Under the pieces are notes generated by a model. That model was not told the origin of the DNA and did no database searches. It saw nothing but the letters and a program-made list of their open reading frames with translations. The position numbers were made by a program, and so were the translations under genes. A stretch of DNA of 64,000 nt, taken from NCBI GenBank assembly GCA_034666985.1, contig JAXDKS010000043.1:216310-280309 (forward strand). The letters are read 5' to 3'. The stretch comes from DATARR01 sp034666985 (GTDB lineage Bacteria; Acidobacteriota; Thermoanaerobaculia; Multivoradales; UBA5704). The first letter of the stretch is position 1; every line of letters begins with the position of its first letter. Below are positions 41,948-51,341 of this stretch, one piece after another.

Positions 41948-41970
41948 TTGTTCCCGGTTCATGGTATTGT
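41942..41970 (+). promoter_or_regulatory. Promoter of the small-protein/TIR-like pair (likely leaderless)
   Basis: TTGCCT and TATTGT are separated by 17 bp. The -10 ends six bases before the ATG at 41977, so transcription should begin at or just before the start codon, i.e. a leaderless mRNA; no ribosome site precedes the ATG. Confidence 0.5.
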
Positions 41971-41976
41971 TCCATT

Positions 41977-42147
41977 ATGGCGAAACATATCGTTCCTCCC
42001 GCCACCGCCGAGCAGATCCTGCGAACTCTTGGTGTCACCCAAGAGGACATGGAGATCGTTGATCGGGTCTTGAAAGAGTTGGAGGAGGAGGAGGCCTTGG
42101 AGCTCCGCCTCAATGAGGGCGATGCCCCACCCTTTCCCAGGAAATGA
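41977..42147 (+). CDS. Small protein, 56 aa, partner of the TIR-like gene
   Basis: The sequence MAKHIVPPATAEQILRTLGV continues TQEDMEIVDRVLKELEEEEA and ends in an acidic tail. A short helical protein with the opening KxIVPPATAxQIxxTLGV is a recurring type in bacteria, including Acidobacteria and cyanobacteria, and looks like a small DNA-binding or antitoxin-like protein (family memory). It begins where transcription is predicted to start, so it is likely leaderless. It is followed 17 bp later by the TIR-like gene, so the two form a candidate two-gene system. Confidence 0.65.
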   Translation: MAKHIVPPATAEQILRTLGVTQEDMEIVDRVLKELEEEEALELRLNEGDAPPFPRK

Positions 42148-42164
42148 AGCAGCCCTGATCCGGA

Positions 42165-42788
42165 ATGGCCCCTCTGGAATCGTCGTCTCTCGTAGACGAG
42201 CACAGCGTCTTCATCAATGTTCCTTTCGACAACGACTACAGCTCCCTCTTCATTGCGCTCATCGCTGGCCTGACGGCTCTCGGCCGCACGCCGCGGTGCG
42301 TTCTCGAAGTGCCCAGCGATGGCAGGAACAGGCTGGAGCGGATCTTCGGTCTCATCGCAAGCTGCGGCGCTTCAATCCATGACTTGAGCCGGGTTACGCT
42401 TTCTGGCGACCTTAACGTTCCCCGGTTCAACATGCCGTTCGAGTTGGGAATGGCCTACGCCCTTTGCGAGCTGCGGTCCCATAGCTTTTTCGTTCTGGAG
42501 GAGAAGCCATTCCGACTCCAAGCGAGTCTCAGTGATCTGAACGGGCATGATCCCCACATCCATATGGGAGCTCCTCCAGGGATCCTTCGCTGCCTTCTGG
42601 ACTGCTTCGGCGCTTCGGCAAGTGCACCTCCCCTCTCCTCACTGGAGTCCCTGAATCGCCGCTTGGCACAAACCACGCTCAGGATTCAACGGACACAGAG
42701 AACGGATGGACTCTTTCATCCTCATCTCTTTCGGGAGATTGCTGGAGCTGCCGTCCGGATCGCCCGCGCACAAGGGCTGATCCGGTAG
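42165..42788 (+). CDS. TIR-like/nucleotide-hydrolase-fold protein of unknown role
   Basis: A 207-aa cytoplasmic protein. VFINVPFDNDYSSLFIALIA near the N terminus, a RTPRCVLEVPSDGRNRLERIF strand-helix, SCGASIHDLSR, then RFNMPFELGMAYAL around residues 87-100 with Glu93, which resembles the (D/Q)NVxFELGLA catalytic region of TIR-like NADases. SLSDLNGHDPHIHMG follows. I read this as a TIR-related fold (inference); no close named family. Its upstream partner is the 56-aa protein. Enzymatic NAD or nucleotide cleavage, with the small protein as regulator or antitoxin, would be a reasonable hypothesis. ATG 42165 lacks a strong ribosome site. Confidence 0.6.
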   Translation: MAPLESSSLVDEHSVFINVPFDNDYSSLFIALIAGLTALGRTPRCVLEVPSDGRNRLERIFGLIASCGASIHDLSRVTLSGDLNVPRFNMPFELGMAYALCELRSHSFFVLEEKPFRLQASLSDLNGHDPHIHMGAPPGILRCLLDCFGASASAPPLSSLESLNRRLAQTTLRIQRTQRTDGLFHPHLFREIAGAAVRIARAQGLIR

Positions 42789-42883
42789 CGCTCGGAAGCT
42801 TTCCGGCTTCCTCTTTGTTGCAATGGGGAGTGCCGCCCCCCGTTTCTTGCCTCCCTCGGCCCAATCCGCTTATCGTGAAGGCC

Positions 42884-43221
42884 ATGGCGGAGTGGGATTT
42901 CGATCGGGAACGCGACGAGGAGTTTGCCGTCGAGGAGCGCCGGAAGACCCGGCGGCCCCGGAAGTGGAAGGTGATCCTCCACAATGACGACTTCACCACC
43001 ATGGAGTTCGTCATCCACGTCCTGATCACCCACTTCCACAAGCAACCGGCGGAGGCGACCCACGTCATGCTCCAGGTCCACCAGAAGGGAATCGGGGTTG
43101 CGGGGGTATATTCCAGGGAGGTGGCCGAGACCAAGGTGGCCGAGGTCACCGACGAAGCGCGGGCCCACGGCATGCCCCTGAAGCTCACGACCGAGCCCGC
43201 CGAGGAGAGAGGCGACGAAGA

Positions 43222-43225
<4 letters not shown>
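42884..43225 (+). CDS. clpS: ATP-dependent Clp protease adaptor ClpS
   Basis: A 113-aa ClpS adaptor, delivering N-degron substrates to ClpAP. Diagnostic motif KVILHNDDFTTMEFVIHVL, with the Asn-Asp-Asp and Met contacts for the N-end residue, then GIGVAGVYSREVAETKVAEV; the acidic N-terminal tail fits its interaction with ClpA. ATG 42884 is used; no good ribosome site is present. It overlaps the clpA start by four bases (ATGA), so the two are translationally coupled. Confidence 0.93.
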
Positions 43226-45520
<2,295 letters not shown>

Positions 45521-45522
<2 letters not shown>

Positions 45523-45547
45523 GTGTATATACAGGGATATACTACCT
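45521..45547 (+). promoter_or_regulatory. Palindromic operator-like site before vapBC
   Basis: AGGTGTATATACAGGGATATACTACCT is roughly symmetrical around AGG (GTATATAC / GATATAC with AGGT / TACCT flanks). It overlaps the clpA stop codon and lies just before the vapB ribosome site, as expected for the autoregulatory operator of a VapBC pair. (Read as two parts: AGGTGTATATAC and GATATACTACCT.). Confidence 0.5.
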
Positions 45548-45564
45548 GTGAGGAGGGGAACGCA

Positions 45565-45804
45565 ATGCCTACAGCCAAGGTCTTCCAGAGCGGTAACAGC
45601 CAAGCCGTTCGACTACCCAAAGAGTTCCGATTTCCCTCAGGAGTCGAAGAAGTAACCATCCACCGCCAGGGTGACCGGATCATCCTGGAGCCCCTCGAGC
45701 GCGAGAAGTGGCCGGATGACTTCTGGAAGGCATTCGAGGGGATGAGCCCCGACTTCGAGCGTCCTCCTCAGGTGCCCCAGAAGCGGGAGAGTCTGGACTC
45801 GTGA
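45565..45804 (+). CDS. vapB: VapB-type AbrB-like antitoxin
   Basis: A 79-aa antitoxin of the AbrB/MazE-like (SpoVT) VapB class: MPTAKVFQSGNSQAVRLPKE followed by FRFPSGVEEVTIHRQGD, then the hydrophilic C-terminal region (DFWKAFEGMSPDFERPP) that binds the toxin. AGGAGGGG at 45551-45558 sets ATG 45565. Its stop codon overlaps the vapC start by four bases (GTGA). It sits 40 bp after the clpA stop, so the pair is inserted at the end of clpA. Confidence 0.9.
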   Translation: MPTAKVFQSGNSQAVRLPKEFRFPSGVEEVTIHRQGDRIILEPLEREKWPDDFWKAFEGMSPDFERPPQVPQKRESLDS

Positions 45805-46202
45805 GCTATCTTCTGGACACGAACATCTGTATCTACGCCCTGAAAAATCGCCCTCCGGAAGTCCTCGAACGACTCGAAGCCGTTGGGAGAGGCGCCGTCG
45901 CCCTGAGCGTGATTACGGTCCTGGAGCTACGCCATGGAGCCGAGAAAAGCCAGCGGGTCGCCAACAATCATTCCCGGCTGGATTTCTTCTTCGCGCCCAT
46001 GAGGATCCTGCCCTTCGACGAGGACGCCGCAGTCGTCGCAGCACGCATCCGAGCGCATCTTGAGCGCCGGGGTACGCCGATCGGTGACCTTGACACCCTG
46101 ATCGCGGCGCACGCCCTCGCCCGCGACCTGATTCTCGTCACGAACAATCTCAAGGAATTCGAGCGGGTGCCCGGTCTCCAGACGGAGAACTGGGTTCGGT
46201 AG
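45801..46202 (+). CDS. vapC: VapC PIN toxin
   Basis: A 133-aa PIN nuclease: YLLDTNICIYALKNRPPEVL (Asp in LLDTN), VITVLELRHGAEKS (Glu), GTPIGDLDTLIAAHALARDL (two Asp) and LVTNNLKEFERVPGLQTENW at the C terminus, typical of the VapC4/5-like group. GTG start at 45801 overlapping the vapB stop. Predicted to cleave an initiator tRNA or 23S rRNA loop (family knowledge). A decayed copy of the clpA 3' end begins seven bases after its stop. Confidence 0.92.
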   Translation: MSYLLDTNICIYALKNRPPEVLERLEAVGRGAVALSVITVLELRHGAEKSQRVANNHSRLDFFFAPMRILPFDEDAAVVAARIRAHLERRGTPIGDLDTLIAAHALARDLILVTNNLKEFERVPGLQTENWVR

Positions 46203-46208
46203 GGCGAG

Positions 46209-46435
46209 TGACAGAGCAGATTGTCGACAAATTCATCCGCGAACTCCGCCCAACTCGGCGAGAAAAAGGTCACCATCGAAATCACCCCCCCTGCCCGCAA
46301 CTCCTGGCCGAAAAGGCTTCGACCCCTCCTTCGGAGCGCGGCCTCTAGGGTGGGTGATCGAAGATAAGGTGAAGCGCCCGCTCACCGAGGAACTCCTCTT
46401 CGGAGCTCTGGAGAACCGGGGGACGGCGACGTGGA
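46209..46435 (+). pseudogene. Decayed duplicate of the clpA 3' end
   Basis: 46209-46435 matches 45241-45472 of clpA in the same orientation, with several short deletions and substitutions. Shared landmarks include GAGCAGATTGTCGA, TTCGGAGCGCGGCCTCT and CTCTTCGGAGCTCTGGAGAA. Frameshifts prevent translation. With clpA proper it brackets the vapBC pair, so vapBC lies between an intact and a broken copy of the same 230 bp. Confidence 0.88.
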
Positions 46436-46483
46436 GATCCAGGGCTTGGGAGTAACGATAGCGAGCCTCGAGAGATGAGGTTG

Positions 46484-48526
46484 TCACCTATTCGAGAGAC
46501 GGCGGTCCTGCTGAATCAACGCCTCATGCTCATCGAGGCGCCGCCGCAAATCTTCGGAGGCCACTCCTATCTTATGGATCAGCTCTGATGGATCTTGGAG
46601 AGCAACCGTCTCGAAGGCTAGAACTTTTCCGCTTTTAGTCCAGACAGCGCTCATTGTAAGGGAGTAGCCTGATCCAGACTGTACGATCTCGCCGCTGACC
46701 CAGATGATCCGCCTCCCTTTCCTCAAGCAAATTTCCCATGCAGTATCCCAGTCGAAATGCGTTGTCGGCGGTCTCCTCATGAGCTTCAGGGCCTGGGTGA
46801 TCTGCTCGTAGGGCACGACCCCGAAATTCGGAGACTGGGACAATGCGATGCTCACCAGATGGGGGACTGTCGAGTCGAAAAACTGTTGTCCCGTCCGGTT
46901 GTTGAAATCGGCGATGACCACTATGCGAGGCCTGGTTCTTAATTCCGGCCTCCTGGATACTTCCGCCACCATCAACGCCGCCTCACTGATGTACCGCCGC
47001 TCATCGATGTACCGCCGCTCATCGATGCTCCGCCGCTCACCGATGCTCCGCCGCTCACCGATGCTCCACCGCTCACCGATGCGCCGCCGCAAATCTTCGG
47101 AGGCAACTTCTATCGTATGGATCAGCTCCGATGGATCTTGGAGAGCAATCGTCACGAAGGCTAGAACCTTTCCGCTCTCAGTCCAGACAGCGCTCATCGT
47201 GAGGGAGTAGCCTGATCCAGACTGTACGATCTCGCCGCTGACCCAGATCGGAATCCCTTCCCTCAAGCAAAGCTCCCGTGCAGTATCCAAGTCGAGACGC
47301 GTTGTCGGCGGTCTCCTCATGTGCTTCAGAGCCTGGGTGATCTGCTCGTATGGCACGACCCCGAAATTCGGAGACTGGGACAATGCGATGCTCACCAGAT
47401 GGCGGACTGCCGAGTCGAAAAACTGTTGTCCCGTTCGGTTATTGAAATCGGCGATAAGCACTGTGCGAGGCCCGGTTGTTCCTGAGGCCGGTACATTGGG
47501 AATCAGGTGGGAGCTCTCCCTGCGCAGCGCCTCCTGAAGGGCCTGATCCAACGCTCCAGCGCTCGCGTAGCGCCGGTTGGGATCCTTCAGCAGGGCACGG
47601 TCGATCACCTGGACGAACACCTCCGGCAGATCCGGACGCAGATCGAGCAGGAGCCGGACCTCTCCTCGATCATGAGCTTCGCGGAGCGCGTCGAGACTCT
47701 TCCCCCGAACCGGGAACGTACCCGTAACCAGATAAAAGAGCAGGACTCCGAGACTGTAGATGTCGGAACGGACCGAGGACGCTCCACCGGCGAGCACCTC
47801 GGGAGCCAGGTACAGGGGCGTTCCGGACAGGGTGCGGTCTGGGGATGTTTCGTTCTGTAGGTCCCGACCGACTCCGAAGTCCATCAGGACGAACCGCCCG
47901 CCGGTCTCGCACATCACGTTTTGCGCTTTGATGTCGCGGTGGAGAATTCCCTTGGCATGTACGGCAGCGAGAGCCCGGCAGAGGTGCAGCCCCATGAGCG
48001 CGGCTTCCATTGCACCCAGAGGTCCCCGCTCTTGGACCAGCTCGGCCAACGTCCTGCCCTGGAGAAACTCCATCCACAACCCGACGCGTCCATCGCGGCG
48101 ATCGGCACCGTAGACCGTCGCCACGTTGGGATGACGTACACGAGCCAGCAGGCGCCCCTCTTCGATGACGGCGTTTTCCTGGTCTGCACCTGAATCCTCT
48201 GCATGACGCAGCAGCTTGAGGGCAACCTCACGGTCCAGTTGCGGGTCGCGGGCCCGGAAGACTTCACCGAACGAGCCCTCCCCCACCTTCTCTAGGATTA
48301 CGAGGCTCCCCCATCGTTCGAGGATGGGCTCTCCCTCACTGGAAGCCTGGGCAGTCAGCGACTCGCGCCAGCTCTGGTGCGCCTGGGCGACATCGGAGAT
48401 CTCCCGGAGGGCGCGGACCACCTTCTTCATATCCTCGTCGCTGGCTTCCTGCTCTGCCTGCTGCCAATCGACGGCTCGGCCGTCGGCTACGGAAGCTGCC
48501 AGGTCCTGCAAGCCCTCATCTTCCAT
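46484..48526 (-). CDS. Ser/Thr protein kinase with duplicated C-terminal sensor-like domain
   Basis: A 680-aa eukaryotic-like kinase. After about 70 helical residues comes the kinase domain (about 72-340): VGEGSFGEVF glycine loop, VALKLLRH (Lys), HRDIKAQN, MDFGVGR, APEVLAGG. The C-terminal half has two copies of a domain of about 125 residues (about 360-490 and 545-675; VLIADFNNRTGQQFFDS and VVIADFNNRTGQQFFDS), resembling the FlgO/TolB-like N-terminal domains found in such kinases. They are joined by a six-residue repeat ERRSIG/D. No TM segment is obvious. Start 48526 overlaps the sigma factor gene by 11 bases, so the kinase follows it in an operon. Confidence 0.9.
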   Translation of the reverse strand: MEDEGLQDLAASVADGRAVDWQQAEQEASDEDMKKVVRALREISDVAQAHQSWRESLTAQASSEGEPILERWGSLVILEKVGEGSFGEVFRARDPQLDREVALKLLRHAEDSGADQENAVIEEGRLLARVRHPNVATVYGADRRDGRVGLWMEFLQGRTLAELVQERGPLGAMEAALMGLHLCRALAAVHAKGILHRDIKAQNVMCETGGRFVLMDFGVGRDLQNETSPDRTLSGTPLYLAPEVLAGGASSVRSDIYSLGVLLFYLVTGTFPVRGKSLDALREAHDRGEVRLLLDLRPDLPEVFVQVIDRALLKDPNRRYASAGALDQALQEALRRESSHLIPNVPASGTTGPRTVLIADFNNRTGQQFFDSAVRHLVSIALSQSPNFGVVPYEQITQALKHMRRPPTTRLDLDTARELCLREGIPIWVSGEIVQSGSGYSLTMSAVWTESGKVLAFVTIALQDPSELIHTIEVASEDLRRRIGERWSIGERRSIGERRSIDERRYIDERRYISEAALMVAEVSRRPELRTRPRIVVIADFNNRTGQQFFDSTVPHLVSIALSQSPNFGVVPYEQITQALKLMRRPPTTHFDWDTAWEICLRKGRRIIWVSGEIVQSGSGYSLTMSAVWTKSGKVLAFETVALQDPSELIHKIGVASEDLRRRLDEHEALIQQDRRLSNR
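46988..47090. repeat. 18-bp tandem repeats inside the kinase gene
   Basis: About five and a half units of GATGCTCCGCCGCTCACC type (18 bp, starting at 46988, 47006, 47024, 47042, 47060 and 47078). On the coding strand they give the ERRSIG/DERRYI hexapeptide linker between the two sensor-domain copies. Length variation would be in frame. Confidence 0.85.
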
Positions 48527-49136
48527 CGGCCATCTCCCGGGCAAGGCGTAACAAGGCACGGCTCGTGGCGACTCTTGCCGCGTCCGGGCTGGGCTTTCCC
48601 AGGACTTGCGCCATCTGCTGATAGCTGAGCCCCATCTCCAGACGAGCCAGAATCGCCTCCCGATCCTCGTCCTTGAGTCGCAGCAGAGCGGCCTCGTAGC
48701 GCTTGAGGCTTTCGCGTCCGATCGCCTCTTCGATCGGAGAAGGGCCCATGTCAGGAACGTCTCCAGCCGTTCCTCCGTCCTCCGGCAAGCGGTGGGCTCG
48801 GCGGATCTCATCTCGTATCCGATTGAGGATTCCCTGCCTGAGATAGGCGAGGAAGGCTCCACTATGACGGGGATCGAAGGCGTCGACGCCCCTTAGGGAG
48901 CGGAGCAACGTCTCCTGAACGAGGTCGTCCGTATCCGTCAAGTCCCGCGCCCAGCGTGGCAGGCGGCCGCGAGCCCACTGCCGTAGGGGGCCGAGGCAGC
49001 GCTGATAGAGAAGATTCAGGGCGCCTTCATCTCCGTCCTTGGCCCGCAGCAGGAGCTGAGTGGAGGACTCCGCCGGTTGAAGCGGGCTCGGGGCCGCCGG
49101 AGCGGAAGGACGCGCAGATCCAGGGCTCTCAGGCAT
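48516..49136 (-). CDS. ECF-like sigma-70 family sigma factor
   Basis: A 206-aa sigma factor of the ECF-like group found beside Ser/Thr kinases. Region 2 is present (LLYQRCLGPLRQWARGRLP, DTDDLVQETLLRSLRGVDAF, AYLRQGILNRIRDEIRRAHR), as is region 4 (EDREAILARLEMGLSYQQMA, RVATSRALLRLAREM). The Met at 49136 is preferred, since an upstream in-frame stretch has no coding character. It ends within the start of the kinase gene and is divergent from a second sigma factor, forming a kinase-sigma signalling cluster. The target promoters are unknown. Confidence 0.8.
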   Translation of the reverse strand: MPESPGSARPSAPAAPSPLQPAESSTQLLLRAKDGDEGALNLLYQRCLGPLRQWARGRLPRWARDLTDTDDLVQETLLRSLRGVDAFDPRHSGAFLAYLRQGILNRIRDEIRRAHRLPEDGGTAGDVPDMGPSPIEEAIGRESLKRYEAALLRLKDEDREAILARLEMGLSYQQMAQVLGKPSPDAARVATSRALLRLAREMADGR

Positions 49137-49253
49137 CTTAGGAATCCCCACATGATAGCCGGAAGCCCTCTGCACCTCAATCACACTTTCCTCCTCAGAG
49201 GGCTGTTCGGTTTCCCGATCCCCGTCGTTGGTGCTGATGAGGGAGGGGAAACC

Positions 49254-50000
49254 ATGAAGACTACGCAGCCCAGCGGAGAGAAGTTCGAAGCCCAACTAAG
49301 AATGGCGAGTGAGGTGATCCGTCGTCTTTGCCGCCGACGCCGTCTGAGTTGCGATGAGGAGGAGGACTTCGCCTCTTACGCGCTCTTCAAGCTGATCGAA
49401 GACGACTATGCGGCGCTTCGCAGTTTCCAGGGTCGCAGTAAGCTCGGCACTTTCCTGACCGTCGTGGTCCAACGCCTTTTCCTGGACTATCGGATCCAGA
49501 AGTGGGGAAAATGGCGCCCCTTGGCGGAAGTCCTCAAGCTCGGGCCAGCCGCAGTGGAGCTCGATCGGCTCGTGAATCGTGATGGGCAGCCCCTGCCCAA
49601 CGCCGTCGAGATCGTCTACTCGCACTCGGGTGGCACCCTCACTCGCGAGCACCTCCTCGAACTGGCCACCCGGCTTCCTCAGCGCCAGCGCTCACTCTTC
49701 GAGGGAATCGAGCACCTCGACCAGATCCCGACACACGGCGGCGTCGAGGAGACCCTGGAAGGGCAGGAGCGGAACCGCATCGCGAAGCGAGTCCGCTCCG
49801 CCCTGACCTTTGCTCTCCGGGAGATGTCGGCGGAAGATCGCCTGATCCTCAAGATGCGGCACGAGGACGGCTTCACGGTACGCGAGATCGCCAAGGCGCT
49901 CCACCTTGAAGCCAGACCTCTCTACACCCGATTCGAGAAATGCCACCGGCGGCTCCGGGAGCGCTCCGGTTCCGCTCTTGATCCGCGGAGCGCCATGTGA
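49254..50000 (+). CDS. Sigma-70 family sigma factor
   Basis: A 248-aa sigma factor. Region 2: EVIRRLCRRRRLSCDEEEDF, YAALRSFQGRSKLGTFLTVV, RLFLDYRIQKWGKW; a middle linker; region 4: EMSAEDRLILKMRHEDGFTV, REIAKALHLEARPLYTRFEK. GGGAGGGG precedes ATG 49254. It is divergent from the other sigma factor and kinase, with about 117 bp between them. Its stop codon lies inside a TGTGACAC repeat that probably serves the next TA pair. It is an alternative or ECF-like factor whose anti-sigma is not seen. Confidence 0.82.
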   Translation: MKTTQPSGEKFEAQLRMASEVIRRLCRRRRLSCDEEEDFASYALFKLIEDDYAALRSFQGRSKLGTFLTVVVQRLFLDYRIQKWGKWRPLAEVLKLGPAAVELDRLVNRDGQPLPNAVEIVYSHSGGTLTREHLLELATRLPQRQRSLFEGIEHLDQIPTHGGVEETLEGQERNRIAKRVRSALTFALREMSAEDRLILKMRHEDGFTVREIAKALHLEARPLYTRFEKCHRRLRERSGSALDPRSAM

Positions 50001-50013
50001 CACACTGTGACAC
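49996..50013 (+). promoter_or_regulatory. TGTGACAC direct repeats before phd (operator-like)
   Basis: Two TGTGACAC copies at 49996-50003 and 50006-50013 (10-bp spacing, one helical turn) overlap the sigma-factor stop and abut the phd start codon. Phd-type antitoxins bind such repeats; this is inference. Confidence 0.45.
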
Positions 50014-50274
50014 ATGAAACAGGTGACCCTCCGTGAGCTGCACGAGAATACAGGGAGCCTCGTTCGCGAGGCGGTGCGTCTGGGCGGTATCGTGGTCACT
50101 GATCGCGGCACGCCGATCGCTCGTATCGAGCCGGCAGGACGCCGGTCATCGGACAAGCCGTTCCAGCGCCGGCGCGTCCTGCCGGCTTACCAGGAGCTTC
50201 TCAACGCCGGTGGGCTCCAAGGCGGCACGGACAGCGCGCAGATCGTTCGCGAGGACCGCGACGGCGGCAGCTAG
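50014..50274 (+). CDS. Phd/YefM-type antitoxin
   Basis: An 86-aa Phd-YefM family antitoxin: MKQVTLRELHENTGSLVREA and LGGIVVTDRGTPIARIEPAG form the DNA-binding N-terminal domain, followed by a flexible charged C terminus (LQGGTDSAQIVREDRDGG). ATG 50014 follows the TGTGACAC repeats; no Shine-Dalgarno site is visible. Eight bases separate it from the PIN toxin, typical of phd-vapC pairs. Confidence 0.9.
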   Translation: MKQVTLRELHENTGSLVREAVRLGGIVVTDRGTPIARIEPAGRRSSDKPFQRRRVLPAYQELLNAGGLQGGTDSAQIVREDRDGGS

Positions 50275-50282
50275 AATTCCAA

Positions 50283-50717
50283 ATGCTGTACTTTGACACA
50301 GCCTTCATCGCCAAGTTCTACCTCCAGGAACCGGAGAGCGACGCGATCCGCTCTTTCGTTGAAGACGTCCCAGGCATCGCCAGCCTGGTCATTGGACGGC
50401 TCGAGACGGAGCTTGTATTTTCCCGCAAGCTGCGAGAAGGCGCGCTGACACCGCGCGGCTATGAAGTGTTGATCGACCAATTCAAGGTCGATTGCGAGGA
50501 TTGCCTCTGGACCTGGCTGCCCGCCACGGACGATCTCGTGGCTTCTGCACAGGAGATGACTCGCCGTCTACCCGCCGGGGTTTTCCTGCGAAGCCTCGAC
50601 GCCTTGCACCTGACCTGCGCGCGCCGGCACGGCCACGAGCACATCTACTCGAACGACCGGCACCTTCTTCTCGCAGCGCCTCATTTCGGGCTGCAACCCG
50701 GCTTGCTCAGCCGCTGA
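50283..50717 (+). CDS. PIN-domain toxin (VapC-like)
   Basis: A 144-aa PIN nuclease with LYFDTAFIAKFYLQEPESDA (first Asp), IASLVIGRLETELVFSRKLR (Glu), FLRSLDALHLTCARRHGHEH (Asp) and a YSNDRHLLLAAPHFGL C terminus, the layout of Phd-partnered PIN toxins. The ATG at 50283 follows the antitoxin directly. Its end overlaps the possible relic of an exported-protein gene on the other strand. Confidence 0.9.
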   Translation: MLYFDTAFIAKFYLQEPESDAIRSFVEDVPGIASLVIGRLETELVFSRKLREGALTPRGYEVLIDQFKVDCEDCLWTWLPATDDLVASAQEMTRRLPAGVFLRSLDALHLTCARRHGHEHIYSNDRHLLLAAPHFGLQPGLLSR

Positions 50718-50876
50718 CCGTTGCGACGCGGTCTCGGTATCCGGCTGGCGGAGCTGGCGGGCGGTGCCGGCGAGGGATTCGACCGGGGCAGGCTCGGCTC
50801 CGGCTCCGGACATCAAGACCGCCGCGCAGACCGTCAGCATGAGGGAGAGAGGACGAGGAACGAGAGCCGGGGCCAC
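50568..50876 (-). pseudogene. Possible relic of a secreted-protein gene (5' part)
   Basis: A GTG at 50876 has AGGAGG five bases upstream and opens on a good signal peptide (RPLSLMLTVCAAVLMSGAGA), followed by AEPAPVESLAGTARQLRQPD and then, beyond about 50718, sequence antisense to the vapC gene. This looks like the first 50 codons of an exported protein whose remainder was lost, perhaps when the phd-vapC pair arrived. Speculative; it may also be chance. Confidence 0.35.
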
Positions 50877-50950
50877 GGGGACCTCCTGAGGATGGAACCG
50901 CGTTGACTTGATGGTACGCCTGTTCGGACTCCGGTTATACTCTCCGTCCC

Positions 50951-51331
50951 ATGAGCGACAAGCCGGCAGTGGGCAGCATCGGATGGGTGGACCTCACGAT
51001 CCCGGATGCCGAGGGGGTGCGGGACTTCTATGCCGAGGTCGTGGGCTGGCAGCCTGAAGCGCTCGACATGGGCGGCTACGCCGACTTCGTGATGAAGGAG
51101 CCGGAGAGCGGCAAGCCGGTCACCGGCGTCTGCCACGCCCGCGGCAGCAACGCGGACCTGCCACCGCAATGGCTGGTCTACTTCATAGTGGCCGATCTCG
51201 ACGCCAGCCTCGCCGCGGTGGCGCAACGGGGCGGCAAAGCCCTGTCCGCGATCCGGTCGATGGGGCCCACGGCGCGCTACGCCCTGATCCAGGACCCGGC
51301 GGGCGCCGTCTGCATGCTCTACCAGGCCTGA
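50951..51331 (+). CDS. VOC-family (glyoxalase-like) protein
   Basis: A 126-aa vicinal-oxygen-chelate protein. Opening VGSIGWVDLTIPDAEGVRDF, then YAEVVGWQPEALDMGGYADF, WLVYFIVADLDASLAAVAQR and GPTARYALIQDPAGAVCMLY, matching a two-module VOC fold with a paired beta-alpha-beta pattern. The expected metal ligands are only partly recognisable, so the activity cannot be assigned. ATG 50951 has no strong ribosome site. Its stop is 10 bp before the remnant of a CocE-type hydrolase. Confidence 0.82.
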   Translation: MSDKPAVGSIGWVDLTIPDAEGVRDFYAEVVGWQPEALDMGGYADFVMKEPESGKPVTGVCHARGSNADLPPQWLVYFIVADLDASLAAVAQRGGKALSAIRSMGPTARYALIQDPAGAVCMLYQA

Positions 51332-51341
51332 CCTCCTGCTC

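Noticed and set aside
46209..46435. A separate small gene after vapC
   Set aside because: It is a frameshifted copy of the clpA 3' end.
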